Origin: Anaerosporobacter faecicola
Lineage (GTDB): Bacteria; Bacillota; Clostridia; Lachnospirales; Lachnospiraceae
Assembly: GCF_012070565.1 (NCBI RefSeq)
Contig: NZ_JAAQRO010000044.1
Coordinates: 47,039-111,038 of the forward strand
Direction: 5' to 3'
Length of the DNA: 64,000 nt
The first letter of the stretch is position 1. Each line of letters begins with the position of its first letter. Positions 1 to 9,045 of the stretch are shown in pieces. Below the pieces are notes generated by a model that worked only from the letters and a program-made list of their open reading frames with translations, was not told the DNA's origin and made no database searches. A program made the translations under genes and the position numbers.

Positions 1-334
1 TCTTTTGTCCGGTTCTCTTAACAAAATTTTTAACCAAACCAGATTTATCCTTTACTTCTTTAACATCTTATCGAAAATTTGTGTAAACTCCATGTAAAGT
101 ATGTGAAAAGACTGTGTTCAAATCTATTCTTTCTCCATTCCCTTTTTCCTTGTGTTTTGTGAAAATACAGAAATTGATATTTTAGATTTGCTTTTTGGGA
201 CTTGCTTTTTAGCTTGCTTTTATAAAAAAAGAACTTTACTATTGAATCCCCAACTCTCCCATCGATTCGATTTTACTCGAATGTAAAGGTATGGTTATTC
301 CATAACAAAGTTCCTATTCTAATTTTGTATCAAA
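1..334. other. Intergenic stretch at the window edge
   Basis: AT-rich DNA downstream of the DUF815 gene. I see no open frame with a ribosome site, no RNA gene and no convincing terminator. Confidence 0.5.
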
Positions 335-1642
335 TTACTCTTCCACTTTACCAGCAAGATAATTAATAAATTGTTGTGCGGTACGTCCAGATAAACCACC
401 ATGGCTCAACTCCCACTTATTTGCTTCCTTACAAAGTTCTTCGTCTGATAACGTAATGGAATCATAGCGTTTTGCTAAACTCTTCACGATTTCATAATAT
501 TCCTTTTGTGTTGGAGCAGAGTAGTTAATGGATACACCAAAACGAGCAACCAAGGACAATTTTTCTTGAATGGTATCCGAACGATGCAACTCATCCTGTG
601 ACATATCCGAACGATCAGACCAGGTTTCACGGATCAGATGTCTACGATTTGATGTCGCATAGATCAAGACATTATCTGGTTTTGTCTCCAATCCACCTTC
701 GATTACTGCTTTTAAGTATTTATATTCAATCTCAAATTCTTCGAAGGATAGATCATCCATATAGATAATAAAACGATAATTACGATTTTTAATCTGTGCA
801 ATGATGGAAGACAAATCTTGAAATTGATGTTTATAAATTTCAATCATTCGAAGTCCACGACTGTAATACTCATTTAGGATTGCCTTGATACTTGTTGATT
901 TACCAGTACCACTATCTCCATACAGTAACGCATTGTTTGCTTTTCTTCCTTCTACGAATGCCAACGTATTATCGATTAATTTCTGCTTTTGAATCTCATA
1001 ACCAATCAGATCATCAAGATGGATTTCTTCTGTATTGGTAATTGGACAAAGGATTGCTTCTTCCTCAGTATGACGTACTCGGAATGCTTTATTCAATCCG
1101 AATTTACCAACTCCATAGTCTCTGTAGAAATCCGTAACAATGGTATAGATTTCCTCTTCATCTTTCGCTTGTTCAATCTTCTCACTTAATAAACGAACCT
1201 TTTCGCTTACATTCCGATTGTATCTTTTTCCACTCTTTTGAATGGATTGATAATGCAAAATGGTGCTAAAGCAATTAATGTTCAAATCTTCCTCTAGTTT
1301 TGAAAAGTCATAATCGAACAGATGCTTAATGATCTTAAAGTCACTCTTTGCAAATTCATTTACTGTACCATTTTGTCCACCTACTTTTTCACAGGTAATA
1401 CTAAATGGGTTTTCACAAGTAGCTAACAGATATGCCAAATAATTGTGCCATAGATTTTTGTCAAATCCATACACTGTTGCCACATCTAAGAGATGGTTGA
1501 TCTGATCATAGATACGTGCGATGGTTTCTTCTTTTCCTGCTTCCTTACACGTATAATCCTTGATTATGTCGGATAGTTGAAATAGAATACTATCCTTTCC
1601 TATATTTCTGTAAATTACTAACTTGGCTACTTCTCGAAACAT
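335..1642 (-). CDS. DUF815-family AAA+ ATP-binding protein
   Basis: About 435 residues. The C-terminal half is an AAA+ ATPase of the DUF815 type: a Walker A motif GDSGTGKST near residue 240, a Walker B-like IIYMDDLSF about 45 residues later, and the family signature around [18 protein letters not shown]. The N-terminal half is helical and unassigned. DUF815 proteins are soluble putative ATPases of unknown substrate. The frame opens further upstream with a GTG (1690) that has no ribosome site; I chose the ATG at 1642, which has only a weak purine-rich site, so the start is uncertain. It appears monocistronic: upstream lies a hairpin and an inserted repeat, downstream the window edge. Confidence 0.85.
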   Translation of the reverse strand: MFREVAKLVIYRNIGKDSILFQLSDIIKDYTCKEAGKEETIARIYDQINHLLDVATVYGFDKNLWHNYLAYLLATCENPFSITCEKVGGQNGTVNEFAKSDFKIIKHLFDYDFSKLEEDLNINCFSTILHYQSIQKSGKRYNRNVSEKVRLLSEKIEQAKDEEEIYTIVTDFYRDYGVGKFGLNKAFRVRHTEEEAILCPITNTEEIHLDDLIGYEIQKQKLIDNTLAFVEGRKANNALLYGDSGTGKSTSIKAILNEYYSRGLRMIEIYKHQFQDLSSIIAQIKNRNYRFIIYMDDLSFEEFEIEYKYLKAVIEGGLETKPDNVLIYATSNRRHLIRETWSDRSDMSQDELHRSDTIQEKLSLVARFGVSINYSAPTQKEYYEIVKSLAKRYDSITLSDEELCKEANKWELSHGGLSGRTAQQFINYLAGKVEE

Positions 1643-1766
1643 ACTATCGCTTCTTTCTTTATGTATTTGTGAAACATAAGCAAGGAGCACTTACGTGCAG
1701 ATGCAAATGTTTTTGAATTGTTGCAAAACAACGGCACCAATTATAATAACTAGTGACAGATAGATA

Positions 1767-1805
1767 GAAAACTTCGCATACGAAGCATTCATTTGCGAAG
1801 TTTTC
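1767..1805 (-). terminator. Rho-independent terminator, probably of argS
   Basis: An 11-bp perfect inverted repeat, GAAAACTTCGC (1767-1777) and GCGAAGTTTTC (1795-1805). It lies downstream of argS, but a 276-bp repeat element now sits between them. The hairpin could also act on + strand transcripts. Assignment to argS is inference. Confidence 0.5.
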
Positions 1806-1810
1806 TTATT

Positions 1811-2086
1811 GGGTTCGGGTGTCAAAAGCCCTTACTAAAACTTTCTTTCGTTAATTTGCGCAAACATTAGCTAATCTCATGTAATACAGGATATAGTTTG
1901 ACGAGCAACTGTATGAAGTCGTTGGTACTTTGGCTCTGTACTTTAGAGCCTTATGTACCACTACGAACTTCATCCAAGCGAGAGCGTGTTGCGAGTAAAC
2001 TATATCCTGTTTTACATGTTAGACAAACTTAATTTGTGCAAATTGACGGACCTCAAAATAAATAAGGGCTTTTGACACCCATACCC
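1811..2086. repeat. MITE-like palindromic element, complete copy
   Basis: The ends carry an 18-bp perfect terminal inverted repeat, GGGTGTCAAAAGCCCTTA at 1817-1834 and its complement at 2063-2080. It extends outward imperfectly to 1811 and 2086. The element is flanked by a direct 5-bp TTATT (1806-1810 and 2087-2091), consistent with a target-site duplication. Inside, a second long inverted repeat (a 22-base arm near 1879-1900 and its near-complement near 2004-2025) and a small hairpin around CTCTGTACTTTAGAG make the element foldable into one long stem. No coding capacity. A truncated relative lies at 4564-4725. Confidence 0.8.
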
Positions 2087-2120
2087 TTATTGGCACAAAA
2101 TCGTTTCTTAATTAATTGAA

Positions 2121-3893
2121 TTACATACGATCAGGTGCTTCAATTCCCAAAAGATCAATGCATGTATTCAGTACATTGCAAGTCAATGTAATCAATTGAA
2201 TCCAAGAAGCACGTACTTTTTCATCTTCATTCGCAATGATCTTATTCTCATGATAGAATTTATTAAATGCATTAGAAAGATCATAGATATATTGGCAGAT
2301 TCTATGTGGTGCATTCTCTGTAAATGCATTGGTGATTGTATCACTGAATTTTGTTAATTCAAGCATAAGGGCAGTTTCACTTTCACTACCTGCTGCTAAA
2401 ATTTCACTCGTAGGAATTTCTTGTATTCCTGTTACTTCTTTAAATTTATTTAAGATCGATTTAATACGAACGATTGTATATAGGATATATGGGCCTGTGT
2501 CTCCTTCAAATGAAGTGAAACGATCCACGTCAAATACATAATCTTTGGAAGCTTGATTGGATAAGTCACCATACTTGATTGCTGCAACTCCAACCTTTTT
2601 CGCAATTTCTTTTGCTTCTTCTTCTGTTATCTCACGGTTATCCATAATCTTGCCATATACCGCGCTAGTAATTTCTGAAATCAAGTTTTCAAGACGCATT
2701 ACACCACCATCTCTTGTCTTAAATGGTTTGCCATCTTTACCATTCATTGTACCAAAACCTAAGAATGTCAATTTAACATGATCACCAATTAACTGCGTCT
2801 TCTTTGCACAACGGAATACCTGTTCAAAATACAATTCTTGACGTTTATCAACAACATAGGTAATCGCATCTGGATTGAATAATTCTGCACGTTCTACGAT
2901 TGTAGCAAGATCGGTTGTGTTATACAGAGTTGCTCCATCTGATTTCAAGATCATACATGGAGGAATTTCCTTTGTATCGGTCTCTTCTTTTACGTCAACA
3001 ACAAGTGCACCTTCACTAATTCTTGCATATCCACCATCTTTCAAGTATTGAACCATACCAGGAATGTATCCTTGGGCATCACTTTCTTTTTTCCATAAGT
3101 CAAAAGAAACATTCAATTTTTCATAGTTCTTCTTCAAATCGGTAACGGATACATTTAAGATATGATTCCATAATGCTACATAACCTCTTCTACCACTTTG
3201 TAATTCAAATGTCGCATTCTTTGCTTCTTCTTTGAATTCTGGGTGTTCTTTGGAATATGCATTGGCATATGGATAGATTTCTTCCAATTCAGAAATTGTA
3301 AATGGTGCTTCTTCTGGATATTCTCCTTCAAAACTTTCATCAAAATAAACCAATTCTGGTTGTCTCTTCTTTAATTCTGTAATAATCAATCCCATCTGAA
3401 GTCCCCAGTCTCCAAGATGAACATCGCCAATAACATTATGTCCAACAAAACGACTAATCCGTTTTACACTTTCTCCGATCACTGCAGAACGAAGATGTCC
3501 AACATGCAATGGTTTAGCAACATTAGGTCCGCCGTAATCAATTACAATGGTCTTTGGATTTTCTTCTTTTTCAAAGCCAAAATTCTCTTCTTTGTTCATA
3601 TCATTCACATAAGATGCCAAATACGTTTCGCTTAACTTAATGTTAATAAAACCTGGCATAACCGCAACGATTTCTTTAAACATCGTAGCATTCTCCAATT
3701 TCGCAACTACCTCATTGGCAATCATAATCGGAGCTTTCTTGTATTCCTTTGCAGCTGCTAACGCCCCATTGCATTGATACTGACATAAGTCAGGACGATT
3801 GGATAACGTAACCATCCCGTATTTTTCATCATATCCGCAAGCAACGAAAGCATTCGTGATCTCTTGTTTAATGATCTCTATGATTTTCTTCAT
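2121..3893 (-). CDS. argS: Arginyl-tRNA synthetase
   Basis: Class I aminoacyl-tRNA synthetase, cytoplasmic, charging tRNA-Arg with arginine using ATP. The protein of about 590 residues has the family layout: an N-terminal Arg-S additional domain, the HIGH-type motif HVGHLRS near residue 140 preceded by GGPNVAKP, and a C-terminal DALR anticodon-binding domain ending in IEAPDRM. The ATG at 3893 has AGAGG seven bases upstream; a longer frame from 3914 has no ribosome site. Upstream is a T-box leader, so expression should respond to uncharged tRNA-Arg. About 300 bases including a repeat element separate leader and gene. Confidence 0.96.
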   Translation of the reverse strand: MKKIIEIIKQEITNAFVACGYDEKYGMVTLSNRPDLCQYQCNGALAAAKEYKKAPIMIANEVVAKLENATMFKEIVAVMPGFINIKLSETYLASYVNDMNKEENFGFEKEENPKTIVIDYGGPNVAKPLHVGHLRSAVIGESVKRISRFVGHNVIGDVHLGDWGLQMGLIITELKKRQPELVYFDESFEGEYPEEAPFTISELEEIYPYANAYSKEHPEFKEEAKNATFELQSGRRGYVALWNHILNVSVTDLKKNYEKLNVSFDLWKKESDAQGYIPGMVQYLKDGGYARISEGALVVDVKEETDTKEIPPCMILKSDGATLYNTTDLATIVERAELFNPDAITYVVDKRQELYFEQVFRCAKKTQLIGDHVKLTFLGFGTMNGKDGKPFKTRDGGVMRLENLISEITSAVYGKIMDNREITEEEAKEIAKKVGVAAIKYGDLSNQASKDYVFDVDRFTSFEGDTGPYILYTIVRIKSILNKFKEVTGIQEIPTSEILAAGSESETALMLELTKFSDTITNAFTENAPHRICQYIYDLSNAFNKFYHENKIIANEDEKVRASWIQLITLTCNVLNTCIDLLGIEAPDRM

Positions 3894-4085
3894 ATCTCTA
3901 CCTCTTTTCTGCAATCAAAATTGCTCATTTTCTATGTTTGTGACATTTATACTATTAGGGTTCCATGAATCTTTTCCCTGATTTCTACATATTACGATGC
4001 AATACATGCTTTCGTAATCGTAACGTTACGTGTGAGTACCTCTTCATTCGAAATATCTCTGTGTAGGAAATACTTCCCTATAAGA

Positions 4086-4185
4086 ACACAGTCAGATTTA
4101 GCTGACATCATCCTCATGTGCGAGTGCGCATCCCCCGAAGGGTTTATTTAACTAGGAAAGTTCGAGAACTTTCCTAATTAAATAA
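4086..4185. repeat. Interspersed repeat B, copy 1
   Basis: About 100 bp shared with 4803-4901 and in part with 15549-15624. Common blocks are CTCATGTGCGAGTGCGCATC, CCCCCGRAGGGTTTATTTAA and a terminal A+T-rich hairpin whose arms are centred on GGAAAGT / ACTTTCC. On the - strand it begins immediately after the T-tract of the argS T-box terminator, so it lies between the leader and argS. Non-coding. Confidence 0.75.
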
Positions 4186-4460
4186 AAAAATCTCTTATCT
4201 TACGATAAGAGACGAATTCATTCCGTGGTACCACTCCAATTGATTGTAACATATACAATCCACTTAACACTTTAACGCAGTGAACGTCAACATCTTATAA
4301 GAACTATCCCCATTCTAATCTTTGATACATCCTTATTCGAAATTGCTTCTCCGAGATCCTCTTCTCTGTTCTTTTCTTATAGGACTCACACCAAACTCCT
4401 ACTCGCTGAAAGATGAAAAACAAATACTCTTCTCTTCAATGAATTTTTCTTATGATGTAA
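4184..4460 (-). promoter_or_regulatory. T-box leader of argS (tRNA-Arg sensing)
   Basis: On the - strand the conserved T-box core GGAGTGGTACCACGGAA lies at 4222-4238. It is followed by a terminator hairpin TCTCTTATC / GATAAGAGA (4191-4212) with a T-run at 4184-4190. The T-box core can pair alternatively to form the antiterminator. Stem I and specifier sequences must lie between about 4250 and 4460; I did not assign the specifier codon firmly. Arginine specificity is inferred from argS being the next gene. Confidence 0.88.
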
Positions 4461-4563
4461 TGTTTTACCATAGCATCATCTTATTCTTTTTCAAATTATA
4501 AAAGTTATTATTCTAATTGTCAACCTCTTTCTTTATACTTTCCATCATATACTCTTTGTATAC

Positions 4564-4725
4564 GTACTTTGGCTCTGTACTTTAGAGCCTTATGTACCAC
4601 TACGAACTTCAGCTGGGCGAGAACGTGCCCGGAGTGAACTATATCCTGTATTACATGTTAGACAAACTTAAATTGTGCAAATTGACGGACCTCAAAATAA
4701 ATAAGGGCTTTTGACACCCCAACCC
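4564..4725. repeat. Truncated copy of the palindromic MITE-like element
   Basis: Starting at TACTTTGGCTCTGTACTTTA this is closely similar to the right half of the element at 1811-2086. It includes the right terminal repeat TAAGGGCTTTTGACACCC at 4702-4719. The left arm and left terminal repeat are missing, so this is a half element. Confidence 0.75.
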
Positions 4726-4729
4726 TATT

Positions 4730-4795
4730 AAAGAACAAAGTGTACTTCGTACACTCTCGCGTTAATATCTACTTCCAAAGTACACTTTGTTCTTT
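4730..4795. repeat. 18-bp perfect inverted repeat, 30-bp loop
   Basis: AAAGAACAAAGTGTACTT at 4730-4747 is the exact complement of AAGTACACTTTGTTCTTT at 4778-4795. It sits between the truncated MITE-like element and repeat B copy 2. It could be a hairpin or the remnant ends of a further small element. Confidence 0.6.
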
Positions 4796-4802
4796 GCGCC
4801 GA

Positions 4803-4901
4803 GCGCAGTCAGCTTCAGCTGACATCTACCTCATGTGCGAGTGCGCATCCCCCGGAGGGTTTATTTAATAGGAAAGTTGGAAGACTTTCCTATTAAATAA
4901 A
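4803..4901. repeat. Interspersed repeat B, copy 2
   Basis: Same organisation as 4086-4185: a small hairpin around GTCAGCTTCAGCTGAC, the block TGTGCGAGTGCGCATCCCCC, then the hairpin ATTTAATAGGAAAGT / ACTTTCCTATTAAAT. On the - strand it starts directly behind the T-tract of the pspC terminator. Confidence 0.75.
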
Positions 4902-4944
4902 AAAGTGCTGCCTCATAGTTAATCTCTCAACCATGAGGCAGCAC
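4898..4944 (-). terminator. Terminator of the PadR-PspC operon
   Basis: A 12-bp perfect stem, GTGCTGCCTCAT (4905-4916) and ATGAGGCAGCAC (4933-4944), followed on the - strand by a T-run. It lies about 70 bases after the pspC stop. Confidence 0.9.
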
Positions 4945-5015
4945 CTACGAAACACGTACCGTTTCTTATTCTACTTCTACTATTCTTATAGTTACCTTGT
5001 TCGATTCGTTACATT

Positions 5016-5207
5016 CTATCTTTCATAACGAACTGGGATAATGATAGCTGCTACGATGTATGCTACAACTCCTGCACCCATGCAACCAAAAATCACCCAT
5101 AATAAACGAATAATCGTTGGATCGATGTTCAGATAATCAGCAATTCCTGAACATACTCCACAAAGCATTTTATTAGTTGATGAACGGTATAATCTTTTTT
5201 GTTCCAT
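5016..5207 (-). CDS. PspC-domain small membrane protein
   Basis: A 63-residue protein made almost entirely of a PspC domain. The N-terminal block LYRSSTNKMLCGVCSGIADY is the typical PspC signature, followed by a single hydrophobic segment (about residues 33-57) and a short basic tail. PspC-family proteins are inner-membrane proteins linked to envelope stress sensing. It is the last gene of a unit PadR - DUF1700 - DUF4097 - PspC, 57 bases after the DUF4097 gene and followed by a strong terminator. A DUF4097/PspC pairing is common in Firmicutes and points to an envelope-stress or membrane-homeostasis module; the precise function is unknown. Confidence 0.9.
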   Translation of the reverse strand: MEQKRLYRSSTNKMLCGVCSGIADYLNIDPTIIRLLWVIFGCMGAGVVAYIVAAIIIPVRYER

Positions 5208-5263
5208 AATTCATTCCTCCATTTTTCATTTAATTATTACTCTATTTTTATTTAATTATAACT

Positions 5264-6115
5264 CTATTGATTTGATACTTCAACACTTCCGACTCCACAA
5301 TCAATTGCTAAATCATAGATTGCATTATCATTGCGAATATTGGAATCGCTTGTAAAGGAATAGTTATGTCCATTAATGTTAATGTTACCAATGCCACAAC
5401 TTAGATCAAAATTGTAATTAGATTCAGGTTGATCCAGATTTAATTCAATATGACCCATACCACAGTCTGCGCTGCTGATTCCTCTGACATCACCACTGAT
5501 CACCATTTCACCAACGCCACATTCCATATTCACGTCAGTTGCAACCAGGTCTTTAATTTCCATCTTACCAGCACCAACTTCTAAGTCTGCTCCATCTGTA
5601 GCAACCAAACGACTTGCAAATAATTCTCCAGCACCAACTTCAAAATCAATCCTTTGTGCTTCAATATCGCATAGATTTACTTTTCCAGCCCCAATTTCAA
5701 TATCAATCCGATTCGCTGAAAAATTATCAGGTACAGTAATCGTTACGGTATATTTTTCATTGCCATCCGTATAGAAAATTGGTATTGCATGACCAAACAA
5801 TTTGAATTTCTTTTCATCATCATCTTTAATAGTCCAAACATCATTCTCTACAAAACTCTGGAATGTTTCTTTGTTCATATTTCTTGCATCAATAGAAAAT
5901 GTATTGCCACGTTCGATCTTCACACTAGCAAAGTTCAGATCAATCTTAATTGTTTTAATATCCTGATCATAATCACTACTAAAATCCAGTACGTAATTCT
6001 TGCGGTTTGCTCCATTTACATCGACTCCACTTACAAGAGCGATACACACGAATACAATACCAAGTAATGCTGCTATTCCACTAATTCGTAAACAGTTTTT
6101 TGTGAATAAACTCAT
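5264..6115 (-). CDS. DUF4097-family beta-repeat membrane-anchored protein
   Basis: 283 residues: one N-terminal transmembrane segment (about 10-30), then an extracytoplasmic region of short repeated strands with recurring motifs such as IEIGAGKVNL, FEVGAGEL, LEVGAGKM and CGVGEMVISG. This is the right-handed beta-repeat pattern of DUF4097 (putative adhesin-like). Its ATG overlaps the stop of the DUF1700 gene by four bases (ATGA), implying translational coupling. In other Firmicutes such proteins lie beside DUF1700 and PspC genes as a regulatory envelope cassette. No enzymatic motif is visible. Confidence 0.87.
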   Translation of the reverse strand: MSLFTKNCLRISGIAALLGIVFVCIALVSGVDVNGANRKNYVLDFSSDYDQDIKTIKIDLNFASVKIERGNTFSIDARNMNKETFQSFVENDVWTIKDDDEKKFKLFGHAIPIFYTDGNEKYTVTITVPDNFSANRIDIEIGAGKVNLCDIEAQRIDFEVGAGELFASRLVATDGADLEVGAGKMEIKDLVATDVNMECGVGEMVISGDVRGISSADCGMGHIELNLDQPESNYNFDLSCGIGNININGHNYSFTSDSNIRNDNAIYDLAIDCGVGSVEVSNQ

Positions 6116-6918
6116 GCCATAACCCTCCTTCTAAATGGTAATCGTAAAAGATTGATTACACCTTTGAAAAACATTGGAATCATCTTTGCAAAAATCTTTG
6201 AAACCAACGCAGATAGCAAACCAATGGAAACAAGGATCAATCCACCACCACATACTAACAAGGCATACATTGGAACACTAAAGAGTTGAGATATACCTGC
6301 AACGACCATTGCTACTCCACCAAAGGTTAATCCGAATGCTAAAGCTCCAAATGTTACAACCATGGAAAAGATAACAGCCATTGCTGCTACAAAGAGTCCG
6401 AATCCAGTAGCCAAAAGTGGAATACCCACTGGTATAAACAAGACTGCTCCAATGATCAAAAGTACTTTTGGTATACTTGAATACTCATAAACATATTGTG
6501 GTTCTTGATTTTGATTATTTTGTTGACCATTTGTCTGGCCATATTGTTGATTATATTGTTGGCCAGTCTGTCCATATTGTTGTCCGTTTTGTTGATAATA
6601 TTGTTGTTGATTTCCTTGCTGATTCATAGTTGGATCCACTTTCATGACAACATCTTGCTTGTTCTGATCAAATGCTGGATTATGATATCCTTTTTCTGTG
6701 AACTCCCCACGATCTTTCATTCCTTCATTTCGAAGGTCTTCTTGTATAATGGCAGCCACACGTTCTGGCGTTCCTAACTCATGAATGATCTGTTCTTCAT
6801 TCTCTACTCCGGCATCTTCAAAATAATCCTGGTAGTATTGAATGGCTTCCTGACGATCTTTCTCAGGTATATTGGCAAGAAGATTTTCTAATTCGTTTAT
6901 AAACTCCTGTCTGCTCAT
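6112..6918 (-). CDS. DUF1700 (HAAS-type) membrane protein
   Basis: 268 residues. The N-terminal 80 form the soluble DUF1700/HAAS segment (MSRQEFINELENLL with IQYYQDYFEDAG). Residues about 90-140 are a Gln/Asn/Tyr-rich low-complexity linker. The C-terminal half has three to four hydrophobic helices (LLIIGAVLFIPVGIPLLATG and following) and ends in a basic RRRVMA tail. The gene starts at the base after the PadR stop. In Firmicutes DUF1700 genes follow PadR genes; the protein is thought to act with the regulator, and this is family context rather than something visible here. Confidence 0.87.
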   Translation of the reverse strand: MSRQEFINELENLLANIPEKDRQEAIQYYQDYFEDAGVENEEQIIHELGTPERVAAIIQEDLRNEGMKDRGEFTEKGYHNPAFDQNKQDVVMKVDPTMNQQGNQQQYYQQNGQQYGQTGQQYNQQYGQTNGQQNNQNQEPQYVYEYSSIPKVLLIIGAVLFIPVGIPLLATGFGLFVAAMAVIFSMVVTFGALAFGLTFGGVAMVVAGISQLFSVPMYALLVCGGGLILVSIGLLSALVSKIFAKMIPMFFKGVINLLRLPFRRRVMA

Positions 6919-7236
6919 CTATTCCACCCCCACAAAAATATTACTAATATTATTCGAATACTGTTTCCATTCATCGCAATACATTCTTAGTTGCGCTTTC
7001 CCCTCATTGGTTACTTTATAGTATCGTCTGTTTCTTCCACCAAACTCCATATCGTAAACCTCAAGGCATTGATCCTTTAATAACCTTCGTAATACAGGAT
7101 ATAACGTTGACTCTGATATGTCAATCGCCTGCTGTACATCTTGCGTAATCTTATAACCATATGTGCCATCTTTGTCTTTGGATACAACCGCTAACACAAT
7201 TGCATCTAACAATGCTGCACCTGTATTAAATACCAT
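6919..7236 (-). CDS. PadR-family transcriptional regulator
   Basis: 105 residues with a winged-helix PadR fold: GAALLDAIVLAVVSKD, then YGYKITQDVQQAIDISESTL and the wing LYPVLRRLLKDQ ... RRYYKVTNEGKAQL. The ATG at 7236 follows AAAGGAGGT at seven bases; the frame also opens at a GTG (7257) upstream of that site, which I reject. It is the first gene of a four-gene unit. The leader has several ATATTGT-type half sites, so autorepression is likely. The ligand is unknown. Confidence 0.9.
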   Translation of the reverse strand: MVFNTGAALLDAIVLAVVSKDKDGTYGYKITQDVQQAIDISESTLYPVLRRLLKDQCLEVYDMEFGGRNRRYYKVTNEGKAQLRMYCDEWKQYSNNISNIFVGVE

Positions 7237-7269
7237 ACTCTCAACCTCCTTTAACACTTACTTTGGATC

Positions 7270-7395
7270 TTCTTGTGAACTTTTGATCCTTGTATTATAT
7301 TGTTTTTGTATACATATTGTTAAAATCAACATATTGTGAAATTCAATATATTGTTTTGATATCAATACTATACATCGTATAATATTATGTGTCAA
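7270..7395 (-). promoter_or_regulatory. SigA promoter and PadR operator region
   Basis: On the - strand a -35 TTGACA (7390-7395) and a -10 TATAGT (7367-7372) are separated by 17 bases. Between the -10 and padR the leader carries a perfect dyad CAATATATTG at 7344-7353 and further ATATTGT half sites around 7295-7340. Recurrent half sites in front of padR suggest the autoregulatory operator. Confidence 0.7.
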
Positions 7396-7458
7396 TATAA
7401 TACTATACGATTTTCAAAAGTCATTACATTTGTCATATTGGTATGACAAATGCAATAC

Positions 7459-7507
7459 AAAAAAAAACGTAGGAATCCACATAACATCTATGAATTCCTA
7501 CGTTTTT
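7459..7507 (-). terminator. Terminator of the gal operon
   Basis: Inverted repeat AACGTAGGAATC... / ...GAATTCCTACGTT with T-runs on both sides, about 40 bases behind the galT stop on the - strand. It probably works in both directions. Confidence 0.88.
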
Positions 7508-7548
7508 GGCATATTTTTGTTTTACTTTTTCACCTAAGTGCTTTGTTT

Positions 7549-9045
7549 TTATAACGTTTGTATAAATCGTTGGAACGCTTCTTGTCCAGCTGCATCTCTT
7601 TTGTATACACCTGCATGTTCTAGTACTGTTGCAAAGACAAGACCAATTTCCTCTTGTATGATTTCATGAATATTGGAAGCATTCAATTCTGGATGTTTCT
7701 CACGAATCACATCTGCCCACTGTGCATGTTTCTCTAGCGTTTCATCTTTTCTCAGATCTTTATTTTCCAACATTGCTGTTTCTAAATGTTCCATCTCTTG
7801 TTTTAAACGGGCAGGTAACACAGCAAGCCCCATAACTTCGATCAAGCCGATATTTTCTTTCTTAATATGGTGTAATTCTGCATGTGGATGGAATACTCCC
7901 AAAGGGTGTTCTTCTGTAGTGATATTATTACGAAGAACAAGATCCAATTCGTAGACCTCACCATTCTTTCTCGCAATTGGAGTTATGGTATTATGTGGCT
8001 CTCCATCTGTAATTGCATAGATAAATGCTGCTTCATCCGTATACCCTCTCCAATTCGTAAGAATGTGATCGCCAAGTTCTACAAGACGAGAGATTTCTTT
8101 GCTCCGTAAACGAATGACAGACATTGGCCATTTTACAATACCAGTTTCCACATCTTCATATCCTTTGATCGTAAATGTCTTCTCAAACTTCGCATCTGCC
8201 ATAGCAAATTGATAATGTCCACCTTGGAAATGATCATGACTGAGAATGGAACCACCTACAATCGGTAAATCCGCATTGGAACCTACAAAATAATGTGGGA
8301 ACTGTTTTACAAAGTCAAATAATTTGACAAAGGTATTCTTCTCGATCTTCATTGGTGTATGTTCCCCATTGAATACGATACAATGTTCATTATAGTATAC
8401 ATATGGAGAATATTGAAATCCCCAAGTCTGATCGTTGATCACAACAGGGATGATCCTGTGGTTTTGTCTAGCAGGGTGGTTTACACGACCAGCATATCCT
8501 TCATTTTCACAACACAAAAGACATTTTGGATATCCACTCTGCTTCGCTAATTTTGCCGCAGCAATTGCCTTTGGATCTTTCTCTGGTTTTGACAAATTAA
8601 TGGTAATGTCTAGGTTCCCATATTCCGTCTTTGTCACCCACTTCACATCACGTTTAATACGATAACGACGAATATAATCAGAATCCTGGCTTAATTTGTA
8701 GTAGTAATCGGTTGCTTCTACTGGTGAATTCTTATATTTATCCCAGAATGTGTGGATTACCTCAGATGGTCTTGGCATCAATTTACTCATGATCTTCGTA
8801 TCAAACAGATCACGATAAACAATGCTGTTCTCTTTAAGGATTCCCTTTTCAACTGCATAATCTAACATCTCTTTTAATGTATCTTCTAAAGAAAATGTAT
8901 CCTGTTCCTTCTCATTTGTCTCTTCTAACTCGTCCAGTTCGAACAATTCCAATAGTGCGTTCGTTGTATAAATCTGATCTTCTTTTTGAATCATTCCATT
9001 ATCAAGTGCATACTGGACAAGCCCTTTGATATTCTGTGCGATCAT
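7549..9045 (-). CDS. galT: UDP-glucose-hexose-1-phosphate uridylyltransferase (class II)
   Basis: 498 residues, the length of the Firmicute class II GalT. It transfers UMP from UDP-glucose to galactose 1-phosphate in the cytoplasmic Leloir pathway. Visible family blocks are CLLCCENEGYAGRVNHPARQ (about residues 180-200), the region ILSHDHFQGGHYQFAM that carries the active-site histidines (about 268-283), and HPHAELHHIKKENIGLIEVM in the C-terminal part. Its ATG directly follows the galE stop, so galK-galE-galT form one unit ending in the terminator at 7459-7507. Confidence 0.96.
   Translation of the reverse strand: MIAQNIKGLVQYALDNGMIQKEDQIYTTNALLELFELDELEETNEKEQDTFSLEDTLKEMLDYAVEKGILKENSIVYRDLFDTKIMSKLMPRPSEVIHTFWDKYKNSPVEATDYYYKLSQDSDYIRRYRIKRDVKWVTKTEYGNLDITINLSKPEKDPKAIAAAKLAKQSGYPKCLLCCENEGYAGRVNHPARQNHRIIPVVINDQTWGFQYSPYVYYNEHCIVFNGEHTPMKIEKNTFVKLFDFVKQFPHYFVGSNADLPIVGGSILSHDHFQGGHYQFAMADAKFEKTFTIKGYEDVETGIVKWPMSVIRLRSKEISRLVELGDHILTNWRGYTDEAAFIYAITDGEPHNTITPIARKNGEVYELDLVLRNNITTEEHPLGVFHPHAELHHIKKENIGLIEVMGLAVLPARLKQEMEHLETAMLENKDLRKDETLEKHAQWADVIREKHPELNASNIHEIIQEEIGLVFATVLEHAGVYKRDAAGQEAFQRFIQTL

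Noticed and set aside
4112..4187. Group II intron (repeat B contains GTGCG and lies behind terminators as IIC introns do)
   Set aside because: The GTGCG block has the wrong orientation relative to the terminator, and no domain V, reverse transcriptase or intron length is present.
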